Assembly (NCBI RefSeq): GCF_030463535.1
Contig: NC_132879.1
Coordinates: forward strand, 35,822,425-35,886,424
DNA: 64,000 nt
Origin: Salminus brasiliensis
Taxonomy: Eukaryota; Chordata; Actinopteri; Characiformes; Bryconidae
Direction of reading: 5' to 3'
A program made the translations under genes and the position numbers. Under the pieces are notes generated by a model. That model was not told the origin of the DNA. It saw only the letters and a list, made by a program, of their open reading frames with translations, and searched no databases. Shown in pieces: positions 45,801 to 60,800 of this stretch. The stretch's first letter is position 1. Every line of letters begins with the position of its first letter.

Positions 45801-48800
45801 CTGACCACAAACAAGGTGTGGACAGGCTTAAGTGGGGGAAATGTAGAATTCATAGTTCACATGAAGATCACATGCTCATGCTTGTTTTATCTAGCGTGTA
45901 TACTGGGTAACTGCACGCTGACTACATCCGCAGACGGCTAACTAGCTCCTTCACTTACCTTCATGTCTCAAATATATATGTTTATGATGTTACTGCTATG
46001 AAGTATGGATGTTGACTACTGAAAATCCCACAGATGTACAAGTGATTGTCACCGCCCAATACAGCTCAATGCCTCTACATCTAGGCATTACCTACAGGGA
46101 GGAAACTGGACAATGTCTTCCCAATCCAAAGACAAGGAAAGGCATGGTTGTTCATTTGCTAAAATATTAGCAATTAAGGATTTGCTTTTAACAGTGTAGA
46201 ATCAGTAGGCAAGTTTAGCTGCGGGGTCAATACAGCAAACCAGAAACTCTGCACAATATCCCACATTCGCATGATTCACTTCCCTACTGAAAAAAGTAGA
46301 CTCAAGTATGCTAAACTTCATTATGCTACAGTGCACTAAAGTGCACTTACAGTACAGTGCCATTGAAACACAGTAGCATTCAAATACATTTAATACTATT
46401 ACAACTGCATTACTGTTATACACAGAGTGTATTAGAAACATACTAAACTATACATCAAATATTTTACATTAAGACAAGCCAATTCCAGTTCCAGTCCTAG
46501 CCTTTGTTTAGTCTTTGTTATCACTGGAGTAAATAAGTGGCCACATAGTGTCATAGACACCAAGGACTACAAAGACCAGAGTTGAAGACCTCTTTCAGAC
46601 TTAATTCAGAGTGGTCACTATAGTATTCAGCCAACAAGAAGCCACACTCAGCAGCCAGGCAGCCACAACACTAAACAGTTTACAAATGCACACATAGGGG
46701 AAGGTAGCCAGGGGGGGCGGGGGGGGGGGGGGGTGGCTTCACACTGATGGTGAGTGAAGAAGAGAAAAACATTTCCTGTAAGCAAACAGGTGAAGCCAGG
46801 AGCCAAATGAAAAGTTGTGAGTTTCACTCAAATAGGAAATATGATAAACATGAAGAACAATATGCACGCTATACGGACAGGAGATTGCAGCACCAACACC
46901 ATACACTGAATACATGTTGTGAGGACAAAAGTACAAAGTTGTGTAACATACTGTGACGTATAAAGTCAACAAAATGGCTAGCATCTAACACTTGCAATCA
47001 CCATAACTGAAGACAAGTACAGTGTCCTAGTACAGTACAGTGTCCTAGTAAGTGCAGTGTCCTCAGTGTTTATAGAAACACACAAGCCACCTCCTTGAGT
47101 CTTACTGCACAGAATGGCTTTTCTGTCTCTGCAAAATGAAGCTAGCTCATCCAGCTGAATGGCCATGCTTCCATAAATACAAAAATGCAAAAGTCTCTTA
47201 ACTACCACTCTGTACTCTGCAGGACTTAGTCCTTAGTCCTTAGTTTGCTCTCTAGAGGACAGGAACTTGGACAGTAGAATGAACGGGACAAATTAGCTTT
47301 TAGCCTAGCGCAAGTGGTCTGGTGGCCCTGGTCTGTGTAGCAAGCTTCGCAAGCAGAACTTTGCATGCAGGCTATCTGGTAAATGAGTTATGGACAGATT
47401 TTGAAGTTGTAGCCAGGTCTGTTGGTGGCGGACATGAGTACCAGTTGTTATCATGGCTCATATGTGGATGAGCTCAAGCTGCAAAAAAAATTGCATTGTT
47501 TTTTCAGACACGCTGAGTGACGGGTACTTTCTACCATGCCGCACCACCAACTGATGCCCAGAAAATTATGTTGCAAAATAAAACTTCCCTGATGTGGTTG
47601 GCCAAATGTCATGTTTTGCTTACGTTTTACTTAGTACTATCAACAAGCCGAGAGATGAAAAAAAGTTTGCACAAGCACTAGTTTTATAGTTTTTTTCTCA
47701 CCAATTTAATCCCACAATCCCACCCACTAGTTTTGACTTCCCTATGACATAATGCTACAATGTGATGGCTGTGCTACTTGATACCACAATACCGTGGTAG
47801 TATCACATAATTTAAACTTAAGTAGCTAATAATGAAAATAAGTAATGCCATCAATATATAAGCACTTTTGGTATTTCCACAATTTTGGTATTTCCAAATG
47901 CAATTGTAGTTAATAGTAGACTTTGTCAGAACGGGATCATAATCAGTGCATGGCCTCAAGGATGCTGAGAGCTTAAACAAAAATGTGGCCTGGCTGTTGG
48001 GTGAAAAGCTTCCAACAGCCAGGTCAGGAAAGAATATTTTACTCACCCTTTACACTGGTTTGGGGACTGAGAGGGGCATGGACCTTTTTAGTCATAACTT
48101 TAAGGGAAGCTCCATCTGGGACCTGTGGAGAGGAACAAGCCTTGACGATGCATTCACAAAAAACAAAACAAAAGCTGTGCATGTTCAAAATACTGCTGTT
48201 ATGAAGCAGTTTGTGAATGAATTGTGAGAGGTATTTAAACTAATACTGGTCTTGTGACACTAATGTGAAGCCCTACTTTTCAAAGCCTCATACGAGGTTT
48301 ACATTCAGCACTGAGATCAAGGTGATTATTGTTGTACAATGCGATTATAAATAAGTGAGCTACTTAACACAGCCCACACAAATGAGTCATGACAGATACA
48401 GTGGCAGGTGTTTGTGGTTTCCTCATTGTACACAAGTTCTGCATACAGTGACATGCAAACATTTAAACATCACCTGATCACTGTGGCTAAGCAAGTTAAA
48501 GGTCAAAAATGAAACATTGCTTAAATATTTTAATATTAATATACACAATGTTTTATCTTTTACAGGTTTAAAGTTACAAAAAAGAAAACTGACTTGTAGC
48601 AAAAGTTTGGGAACCCTGCAGGGCCGATCTTTAGTCTTTGATTCTTGTTTTTTTGCCCATTCTTTTTTGGGCTTCTAGTTCTATTTTTTAGCTTTTAGTT
48701 CTGGGAGACTCTTCCGTGTTTTACAGCTAATGTTTGCTTCCAGAATTTGTTAGCATATTCAATTTAATCAATTCTTTCCTATATCGGGTAAATGTTCCCA

Positions 48801-51800
48801 GTCCCACTGGCTACAACATAATCCCGAAGCATGATGGATCCACACAAATGCTTAACAGTTGAAGAGTTTATTCTACATCTTTTTTTCTCCAAACATACCT
48901 TTGCTCATTGCGCTCAGAACATTTTTATTTTAACTTCTTTAGTCCACAAGATTTGTTTGTTTAGATGTTCTTTGGATTCCTGGCTCTGAATTTTGTGTTA
49001 AGGATTCAGGAAGGGTTTTTATGTGATGACTCTTCTGTGAAGGTCATATATTTGTGTAGGTGACATTGCACAGTAGAACAGTGCATCACCACTCTAGAGT
49101 CTGCTTAATCTTACTGCAGTCTGCAATCTTCTTTTCAATTGCACAGGGGGTTTGATTTGCCTTTATACCTACAAGCAGTTCTCTTTTGAATGTATTCTTG
49201 CTCTTCCAGACCTCAACTTGACTTCTACCATTTAAAATGTAACATAACAACCTGAAAATACTGATAACAACCAATGACTGCTGATTGTTGACATACGTTT
49301 TGAGGAGTCACAATATAACCTGGCTTTTCCTAATGGTGACTGTAAACAAGCCATAGCCTTAACACGGGCTGAGACCTTGGTAAATGTTGTCTGAGACATC
49401 AAATCTCTTAGAGAACCCCTTTTTTCTTTTTAAAATTGTACAAAACAAAATCTTGCTTTATCTTTAACTTCATGCTGATCAGTTCAGCTCAGTTGGAGAT
49501 CAGTTTATCTTCTGCTGACTTTGCTAATTACAGTAAAAAAAAAACTTTTGAATGGCACTGTAGATTAGTGAGTTTCCTGAGCATAAGAGACACTTACTTG
49601 ATAATGCATGAGTGTGTTCAGCATAGTCACATCCCCCTGAACCTCTGAACTGGAATCAACTTCCTCTAAGGGCATGTAACTTCCCTCTTTCTCATATTCT
49701 TTCAGTGGACAAAAAAGAACATGTAAGGCTTAAGGTAATACAGTCTCAGTTGATTTACAGATATAACCTATGATGATGTACTATGCAAAATTTAGAGACC
49801 ATAAAATCTTTTTTTTCCAGGCAATACAGCCATTAAGTTATTTATTTTTTTACATTTTATTTGTTATTTTATTATATAGTTATTTTTAATGTGCACTTAC
49901 TGTTCTTAACCCTGCCTTGTTTGGTTTGTCCTCCAAGAAACCATTTCTAGCAGTGCCATGGAACATGTTTTGAATTTAAATCCAACACTAACTAATATGC
50001 AAATTCAGTTCTCATAGGCAAGACACGGGTGGTTAATAAACAGCAGGATGCTTACATTTAGGATGTGGTTTAGGTTTTTAATTTTAAACAGTTTTCCCAA
50101 AATGGGTACAACAAAGAGCCTCTTTTAGATAATCTGACTGTAGCTGCTCCTCAGCTTTAACTTATTTTTCTTTGGCATTCCTTATATAAGTTGATTACCC
50201 TAATTGTTATTATTGTGTAACTCATCAAAAACCATGTACTTGTACTTAATTGCCATGTTGACTGGAAATTAAATAAATGAAGGCTGGTCTCATCAAATAA
50301 TGTGTTCAGAGCATCTAACAATAGCCTGTGTGATCTGTCTGTTAAAGAGTAGTGTTCACAAATCTCAGGGCAACTATGCTTAGATAAGCATCTACATTTA
50401 GATAATGCTTGTTAAAGGCATGTTATGTGTATTATCACAGTTGTGTATACATTGTTGTCACACTCAGAAGTCTAATTGTAATACAATGGTTAACTGCAGT
50501 ACTATTCTGACAACACTGCTATTACTGTTGCAATTATTGCCAACAAAATGACCTGGAGGTGTAAAAAAAAGTATAGTACTAAAGCAATATTTTAGTCCAG
50601 TAACATTGGATGTAGGATGTAGGATGTAACATTCTATGTCATCCTTCAAAAGAGATTTATAATGCTTTCTCATCAATTTGCAAAGTGAGTAAACTGACAG
50701 GTAAACATACTCACCTATATCAATCTCTCTCAGTTGCTGTGTATATGGAAAGCCAAACTTGCGCTGGAATGTCTGCAGGATCTTCTCTTTCACCTGCTCT
50801 ATGGTATCACAGGTCAGTGCGTTGACCTCTAGTGGTTCACTGACTTCTCCTTCCGTCCCCACAGCAAATAGCACATTCAGCTTCTGAAGACATAGGTAAA
50901 AAATGGGAAGTGGATCAGTAGTCTATCATTACAAATACAGTGTTTACACTTGTAGTCAGAAGTTACATACATAAAAGACATGAATGTTGGGCTTTCAGCA
51001 ACGTCTTTGAACAATTTTAGTCTTTAAGAGGACAAATCAAGGATGCAGGGCACAATTTTGCATTTTTGGGGGTTTACTATAATCAACACAGAATCTAAAC
51101 TATGCACATGCTGTGGTAGACATAAACAATCTTCTGGCAGAATTCTGGATGCATATTTGACTTTTTTTCTTGCTACAATTGGTAAAGTTAATTGAAATAT
51201 GACAGTTTTCTGGCACTTTCTCTGTAGGCCATTCTGACAGCTTAATGTCTGCTTTATCCATTCCACAACCAACTGTGGTGTGTGTTTGAGGTCACTGTCC
51301 TGTTGCAACACCCAACTGTGTTTCAACTGTCAAGTTGATGCTTTGATATAATGCTGAAGAATTTTGAGGCAGTTCTCCTTCTTCACTATTTCATCCACTC
51401 CATTCAGCTCCAGCGCATGAATCTAACACACATTGCTCAACAGTTGCTATTATTGAAGGTCTCACCTTTATTTCTCAAAACCATATTTCTGGGCAATGTG
51501 GTCAAACAACTCTGAACTGTCTGAAGTTGAAATAGAACTTTCCTACAGAAGGCTATTTCTTTGTCCATATGGTCAGCTGCAAACATTAATAAAGTTTAAA
51601 AGTGCTTAACTTAGGACTGTGACTTCTTTCTCAAGAAGAACAAACAGGAAGTAATGAGGCCTTAGCAAGTTAAAATACATTTTGGAATGTTCAGTGCCTC
51701 TGAATAAATTTTGACCCTGTGTGTCAAATTTATACCCTGTGCCGATTTCAGAATGCCTCTCAAAAGAGAAAACCTAATTAAAACTTGTTCCCCAAAGAAA

Positions 51801-54800
51801 TCTGAAAACTGAAAGCCCAAAATTGTCATGACATCTGTGTCCATGATGACTATATGTAAACTTCCAACCATCTTACAACTAAAATAACTACATAATCTCG
51901 GTCCCACACTGGTTGTTCTATGGGAGATTTTTGTCTGAATATTGTGAATACGTTAAATGAACAGAAACATGTGGAAAGTACACAGTTACTCACAATGTTC
52001 TAAAAATTCATCATTTATCTTAATTACGAAAGTGTAATGCATACTGTTCTGTTCTGGAAAATGCTTTATGGGAAATGAACCCAGCAACTGAATATGTGAC
52101 AACTTGGAATGCTATTTATGGTGTGTCTCGGTCCTTCCTGTAAGAAGAGGCCTGGATGGCAGTTGAGAAAGGTTTCTTACACAGGAAACTGATGTACGCA
52201 TTACACAAGTGCTGTTTAGAAATACATCCACATGTTCAGCCATTTTACAGAGTGCTCTGATAGAGCCATCTTGTAATGAGAGACATCTCCTAGGAAGATG
52301 AAGTAGAAAGATGATAAAGATTTAAAGAGATTTAAAAGATTGAAGAGATGTTCTAGGGGTGGGGGGGGGTGGGGGGGGGTAAGTAGATGGTCAGGACATT
52401 GTAATATACAGGAGCTGTTTTTATGTACTGTTATTTATATATGTGAAGACATATGTTGTACAATGATGTAAAAACTCCCTGTGTTTAATGTTCAAATGTT
52501 AGAGACAGTCTAAAAAATGAAATACACTGTAGAAACCAATTGCTCATGTGCATGTATGTCATACCTGGTGTTTCTAATGTGTCTGTGTCACTAAAAGCAG
52601 AACAACTACAATAAATGGCAGACATTTTAACAAGATAAGGGAAGGTGCCACAGAGTTCATTAAGTGACATTCAACCATGGGTTACAACTCGAGATCTTGT
52701 TGGAAACCTGCTGTAAGCAGCAGTGAAAATGAGTAAGAATAATTTCCTTTAATATTTTAATAAAGCATATAACAAAGTATTAAAAACATGTGAGCTTGTC
52801 TTTAATACTACATGACCTGTAACATGCTGGATAAACACTAAAAACTAAAAACTCTGTATTTCCTATTTTGATGTCATTTCTGCTGTGTCAGTATCTTTTG
52901 AGTAACTCCTTTAACCATGTGGTGTTCATCAGCATTCTGTAGCTTCTTTAGAGTTGAAGACAATCTCACACTGCTTTGCCACACTTTCCTAAAACTGTTT
53001 AACATTATTTCAAGGAACTGCTATTACTTCATACATTTGCCAAACTCAATCTACAAGATTGGGTTTTAAATTATACCTCATTAACAACTGGTCTAATTGA
53101 TCAGTGGACAACATACATGCACATGAGCAAACCTTTTTGACTGCCAGTGTATTTCACAGTGTATTAACAAGAGAAGAGAAGGTACAAACCAGTGGGTTAA
53201 AGTTGAAGTCTTGAGCCTGCCACAGCAGCCAGTCTTCATTTAGAGTATACAGAGCTTTCTCAGTCACTGCATCCACTGGCCCTTTAGAAATCTGCTGGGT
53301 CAAAGCAGACACCAGCAAGAACAGAGGCTGTCCAACTGACTCCTATGAGGGGAACACACAAATAAAGATGTGTTGATGTTTTTTACCTAATGTCAAAAGA
53401 TTGATCTGCAATCATTTCTATCACAATGGATACAGTGGCATGCAAATGTTTGGCTGCCCTGGTCAAAATAACTGTGGATAGACAAATGAGTAAAAAATTA
53501 CTTTTTTATTTTTTTATTACAAAGGCATAAAGGGGACTGCGAGGGCAATGGTAAAACCTTTAGCTTGAGTCATTGTGGATTTTAAGATGTGTCTTGGATC
53601 ATTATCCGGATGTTTAACTAAATGCATTCTTCCCTTTACCAGTTAAATGTTCTGCATGCAACTGGTTGTGACACAAGTCTAAAGCATGTCTGATCTAAAG
53701 CATGGCCAAACATTTAACTCTAAAATTGTATAAAACTTAAATAATGCACTACCTTTGCTTAAGATGTTGAAAAGATTGTTTTATATTGAACTCATTGGAA
53801 CCTTGGGTTACTCAATACATTAACAGATGTAGCTGTAGAGTACATGGCTAAATGGTGACTGGGTGAATACAATTGGTGATTAGCTGAAAAGACAGACTGA
53901 CCCTGAGAAAGCCATAGAGGCAGATGGACATCCAGTTGGTGAGAAGTTTTTCAACAATGGACTCTGTACGGCGCAGCAGGAGTTTGGGCTGAGCATTGCT
54001 GGGCTGATCCATCAGACTTTGGAGTAGGTCCTCCATCAGCTGAGTCAGATATGGAAGGTCACCATGCAGGGCTACAGTCAGCAGAGATGCCACCATGCAC
54101 CTGAGAATCAGTAGGCGACACAGGTCTTCACACAAGTCAACAGTCAAAGTAGAATCACCAAACTTTCAAGCTAAACACAACTGATCTTGGTTTTCGGTGA
54201 AACTGTCTGTGGTCTGAAGACTCACTTGTCCTTTATGCTGAAGTTTTTCTGCTCCTCCAGGGCATGGACAAAACAGGTGAGAAACATCTGATCTCGGATC
54301 AGTGCAGAAAAAGCTTGGCATTTTTCGTCCACTTCCATTGTCACTGTAACCTGATCAGAACACCACCACAGAGCACACATCCTGAGGTTATATAACACCT
54401 CACATTCATTGCTACAAAACACTGAAACATTAAATAGAGAGTAATTTTTCAAATTACTAAAGCTTTGATAGGCCTGTCTGAAAAAAGTACTATTCAAAAG
54501 TACTATGTAACAATCATTTTAATAATTTCATAATGATTTCTTGTCTTTTGCTTTTGTGAACTAGTTTGTTAATTTTTACCATAGTCAATAATTCTGAAAA
54601 AAGCATGTGCTATAATTTAACAGATATGTGGTTTGACCAATCATTTAATTCGAACAGTGGAGAAGAATAAACAAACTCTACTTTAATGTTATTTGAAATT
54701 TTGAGCTCTAAGAATGCATGAAAGGATTCAGCCAGCTTGCAGATTCTGTAAAATACTGAAACCTGTTAAAATGGAGAAAGTAAAAAAACATTCTTGATAC

Positions 54801-57800
54801 TGTGGGTGTATGTGTTAAAACTACTTTCACTTTTCAGTTTCATTCATTCTCAGCATCAATAACATTCTGGTTGAATTGTACCACCCAACTATAGCTGTAG
54901 CTTGTGGTGGTTTAGTTCAGAATTATATTGTAACTCATAAGTCTAAACAACAATAAATCATATTCATTAGTGTGACCTGCATTAGTTTAGCTTTATTTTC
55001 ATTACTGAATTAAAGTATCTCACCTGACCAATGTCTTTGATCATCATGGCTGCTAAAGGTCCTCCCTAAAGACACAGCAGAATAAAACAGAATAATTCAC
55101 AGAAGCTAAGAATGCACAGAATCAGAAACTGCAGATTTCTGCTCCAAACATTTAATGAGCAATTTGTGAAATTGTTGGGATTATTTTGGCCAATGTGTAT
55201 TGCAATTTGTGATGTATATAAAGTGAGCTGGATAATTAACTCTCACTACACTTGAATGCTTGTGTACAAACTAAGTAATGTTACTTATGTTGCAACTTTA
55301 TCTAATAGAACATACATTGAAATGTGTCTTCATTTAACCCACACAGTGAGTTTGGGTTTGGCCTGTTTGGCTACAAGGACTTCTAAATTGGCCACAAAAA
55401 TACACTGCCAGTGCTAACAAAAACATACACTAGCTCATATACACTAACAGAGAGAAAGATGTTCACAAACCTCAGGAAAGAATATTTTCAAAGCAAAATG
55501 TTTATAGTCCAGGAAAGGAATGGCGGCAACATTTTCGATTAGGTCTAACTTTTCAGTTTGCAAATCTACAAACCCTGTATACAACAAAAAAAGCAAAAAT
55601 AAAGTGCATTTTAATGGGAATTCAAGTGAATTTAAAAATGTATGTACACACAACTCATCTTTCATATTGGCTGTCCTCTGAGACTGACCTTGTCTGATAT
55701 CATTTCTAATTTTACTTTCAAGAAGTTCCAGACGTTCATTCATTCGTGCACTCATTTGTCGCTGGCTCTTGCGATGGATCAGAACTCCAACTACACAAAG
55801 GTATACGCACGGGCAATGACACATACTATTAACAGATGTCAACTAAGATGTTGCAGTTACCATAAAGAAAAGTAAAAAAAAAATACAACCCCAAACAATT
55901 TAATACTCACCAAGAGAACCAAGAAGAATCAAAATAATTAGTGCGACAAGTATATAGATATAATTTGATTCATTCACATGTACATCTGTTTTAAATTCTC
56001 CAACTTCAACCTGAAAAACAGAAAAAATTAGATGATCTGAAATCCATTTGAGGCGTCCATGAATCAATAAAGACATTACAACATGTGGTAGATTATATAC
56101 TGAATCTGTTGTACCTTAACTGAGTCCACACTCATTACATCTTCCTTCTCGCCCAAAATCATACAGATGACAGCAGTGGGTGTAATCTCCTTTATTTTAC
56201 ACTCATGTAATTTCTCTCCAGACAAACCCCAAACCTTTACATCTGCAATACTAATATTCAACATGTCTGTCTTTTTCTAGAGGGGGAATAGCAAGGCATG
56301 AGAGAAAGAAAGTAAGATGACAAAAATTGTAATATATAAGATGATATATAAGATGACAAAAACATGTATATTAAGTTATATAAAGGCGGTGACTTGCAAA
56401 ATTAGAAGTACACAAGATCCCCAAACCGAAATATTACTGTATGTAAAGTAAGTGCTGTACCACAGGTTTATCGTACTGGTTTATTATCATCAGTTACTTC
56501 TCAAGCCTTCTAAGAGTATAATCATGCATATAATCATACATGTACATGCAATAATGCAAGAAAGATCTTTCTCCAGTACTCCAAATTTACAATTACACAG
56601 CAAAAAAGCTTAGACTATACATCTGAAATAACACCCATAAATGTTGCTTTACCTGTATGGTGACATGTTTGACACCTGTGCCAAAGGTAGAAAAGGTGAT
56701 GAATTCTGGATCTGGGAGGTAAGAAAGTTTGTCTACACAGTCCACTGTTTTGTTTCCCACTCTGAGAGAGACATTGAATGAGTCCTTGTATTCTCTCAGA
56801 CCATGAGTGTGGAACCAAAATGTCTATGAGAAAGTAAAATACAATGTTTCTCATTGTTAAAAAGGCTTGCTGCACTCATTCTGATAGATAAACACATTTT
56901 CATACCTTGTTTAAGAAGAACACTGGGGTGATCACTTTGGGAGAAACAATAACTGTATCCACATACTTCAAATTGTCCCCACACAATTGGATTTTCCTCC
57001 CGCCACTGAATAAAAATATTAAACACTTAATCAGTGAAGGCTTTGATGGGTATGATCTAACTGATGTAAATATTTTGTGAGTAATATGATGTTTATTTTA
57101 AAGGAAACATATTTTAATGTTATACGTTAAATACTTACAACTATGACTATTTAGGACTAGAGTGTGAAATATGTGAATACTGTGGGCGTACTTTTATCTC
57201 ATACTAACGTTCAGGGTACAGTCAGTAGAAGATGAATTTAGTTATCACATTGAGGTATCACAGTCACAGTCATTGTCAGGAAAAGCCCTGGCCCTGGCTC
57301 TGGCCAATACAAATGTTTACAAGCTCTATAAACTTCTCAAACCTTGCATCTTTACAGGAATGGTGGAGATCAAGCTGAGATCAGGAAGGCCAAAAAACTT
57401 TTTTGAGAGAGCCGCTCATAAGACTGCTAGAATGGCAAGTCCTTTAAAATCCTTCATTTAATTGCAAAAGACCTTCAGGTAGACTTAACAGATACAATCT
57501 GTTTTACTGTGCTGCAACATCTGCATAAATTAGACCTTTATGGAAAAGTCATTAAATTACATATACATTTATTGCATTCTCAGCATAAAATTAAATGTCA
57601 AAGGTTTTTTAAAGAAACATTAAAACAAACATTGATGCATTTTGGAAAGAATGGCTGTAACAACCAAAGGTCTTTGTTTAGAGAAAATATTAAGGACAGG
57701 CATGGACTAATCATGCCTTGATCCTGTGTGGGACACACACAGGCCAATTTTAGAATCACACATCACAAGAATACCCAACCTTTGACTCGAGCCCTTTCCT

Positions 57801-60800
57801 TTTCTCGTATTTACATGGATGCATGCAGATAAGACGATCATTTTAAAATTCATAGTTTAGATGAAGTTGTGAAAATGTGTCCAATACTTAGTTTCTAAAA
57901 TGAAAAAGCAGTTCTGGCAACATCCACATATGACTAATTGATCAAACTAAATGTATTTTTTTCTGAATACTGATGCTTTTATTATCAAATCAAAGTTTCT
58001 ACCCAAAGAGTGTAAGTGTCTTTCTCTGTACTGTACCTGGCCCAGGTGACTGAAGGCTGCAGTCCAGTACAGGTGGGCTGGGAGCCATATGTGATGATGG
58101 TGTTGCTGTGACAATGGCCGTCTGCAGTAACCACACACACCCTTGTGCTTCCTTTATTTCCACTTGGAATATTGAACTTCAGAGTGTCACTGGAGCGCTC
58201 AGTCACTGGAGTCCTGATAATGAAACAGCAGATTTACAAAATAGACATACAAAATATCCTGTACATAATCATGTACATACACACACACTACATATACTTT
58301 TAGTGACACTTACTCCTTGGTAGTGCACTCTGCGGACCCTTGGAAGCGAATTTTCTCAACTAGTCTTAGGTTTTTGCCTTTCATCACAGCATTGTTTCTG
58401 CCATGAAAGGAGACTTCATTGGGCTCCAGAGAGAGGATCTGTGGCTAATAAAGAGATGAAGAGAAGATACATTTAATACTGGTTATAAAACCAACCTATT
58501 TTAACTATTTTTATGATGCATTTAATGGCACATGTTAATACATAATTGAAAAAACCCAGATCTCTTTACACAACGTTTCTTTCATCTGCAGTTCCTTTTT
58601 AAAACCCTCAACTTCCCCCGACACAGATCTTATTTTCACTAACACAATGTGCAGTAAGCTCACTTACTGCATGTTCTCCAGAAGATAATCCTTGACACGT
58701 GTCCTACAGAGAGGGAGGTGGACAATGGTCTAAATGCAGTTCACATCAAGGTTGAATAGGATTTGAACAGTATTTGTTTGCTCAAAGATAACTTAAAAAA
58801 AATAACTTTACTTTAATAAACAACTTTACAAACATTGAAGGTGAGACTGTCGACAGAGCCGTGAGCCCAGCTGCATGCCTGACTACCTGAGGACCAATGA
58901 CACCCTGCTGAGACACATGCTACACACCTGCACATAAAACCACACACACACCAATTCAGAGTTTTATGTGGACACATTATATGGGATTACTTTAACCTCC
59001 TGAATAATTTTAGTATTATTATAAGTGAGAAAAACACTGAGAAATTGTACTTGAGTGAAAGTATGGTCACTGTATCAAAGTAAGCATTTAAACCCTAAAG
59101 GCTTTATGTGGCCTCAGCTGCAAACAAGTCATACTTAGCATATGGAGACGTCTCGGTGATGTCTGGGCAGCTCCTCAGTTTCAGGTTTTCTGTGATTGTC
59201 TGATTTCCTATAGTGACCGTCACTGTGACTAGACAGACAAGACATATTGCTGTGGTAACCTATTCACGGTTTGATTCTTCCACTGTGGTACTAGTTAACA
59301 CAGGAGTTTTATTGTAGGTGTTTTTGACATTTTAATAAAATGGATCTTTGTAAGGGCTCCTTTATGTCTGTTGTTAATTCTGCCTCCCCCCCTCGGTTAA
59401 CTAGTTCAAACTTTTAACATGACCTAAACGAACCATTAGCAGGCAGGCGCTGACTGAGAAAACTGCAGGAGCAGTTGGGGAAGACTGCATTTGGGCTGCA
59501 CAGATCCTCAGCTCCTGCTTTGAAGGTACATGTAAAGTTAGGATTATGTGTGCCCTCCACATTCAAGTGGAGATTTAGAGTGACCTGAATGAGAGAGCAG
59601 AATAGTGAACAAACATGTCAAAAAAATATAAAAAATAAAATATTACAATTATGACATCTTTTACCTAAAAGTAATTTACCTCTGTGGAGACTTCACTTAT
59701 GAGAAAAGTGGTCAGTTTTTTCTGAAACGAATCTTCAGGAATGGAGATCCAAGAAGAGCTTGAACACTCAGCATTGGTGGAGCACCTATAGTGACAGACG
59801 TTAGTCACACGTGGCTCACAAAACTCTAAATGTTTAGTTATAAATAAATCCACAGGTCTTGGTCATTGGGATCTGCTGTTTTACAGGTTAGTAGCACCAG
59901 TTAAATACAGCACCAATTTAATATAGCACAATTAACTTATTTTTTTACTTTTTCTTTCAGTTCATGCTCAGATCCTAGAATATTCTGTGAGCGAAAAGCT
60001 TGCCAGTGAGCATCTGGTATTCTTTTCTAAGTGTATATTGAGATGTATTCCCTACTTTTTGGAGGGGTATGTTTTCTACTAATTGTTTGCTCATTTTGCC
60101 TGCTCAATTTCATTTTTTTATTATAGAGTTTTGCAAAACAAAATTAAAATTGAAAGGCTATGTAACCATTTTCTGTCACGTCTTTACCTCCTTGTGTATG
60201 ATGATGCATGTTAAATACTGTATCAGCAACAAGTGCAACTTAAAGTAGCTTAATGTATTTAAGATACCCCCACTGCGGGACTAATAAAGGATTATCTTAT
60301 CTTATCTTATTTGTTAGAAGGGGTGTCCACAAACATTTAGACATTTGGATAGTGTAGCCTTTGAGTAGATCTCAGAAACTACATAGTAAGCTGCTAAAAG
60401 GACAGAGCTAAATATGTAGCTACTGTCATGATTTTGATCTTGCTACCCTAAAAAATCCAGCATTGTAGTATATCTTGTTATTTGTGGTCTGAAACATTTA
60501 ATGCACCAAAGAGAGATTAAAGTATAACTGGCCTTTCATAGAGTTTGAAACATGCTGCAGTGACTCATCTAACCTCTCACCAAAACTAATGTCCCAAAAT
60601 AGATACACTGCAACCTACTCTATACGGTAGCTGTGATGTTGCCCCACATCATAAGTATCAGTTTGTTTTACTGAGAAAGGTTTGGCTGCATGAAACATGG
60701 CTAAATAAAGTTATAGTGAGATCCAGCATATGATTCACCAATATGTGTTACAGAAGAGCAATTCATAAACTAAACATGCAATGTTGAATGTGATAGACAT

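Noticed and set aside
47946..48227. 93-codon + strand ORF
   Set aside because: It is the complement of plxnc1 exon 24 and its flanks; the minus-strand exon has correct splice sites and phase.
51024..51326. 100-codon minus-strand ORF as a host gene
   Set aside because: The sequence [16 protein letters not shown] is Tc1 transposase; it lies between inverted repeats.
58668..58703. Reading the 36-nt microexon in another frame ([11 protein letters not shown]) directly after exon 7
   Set aside because: That choice leaves exon 10 out of frame; adding the second-PSI exon (58834-58927) gives consistent phases in both copies.
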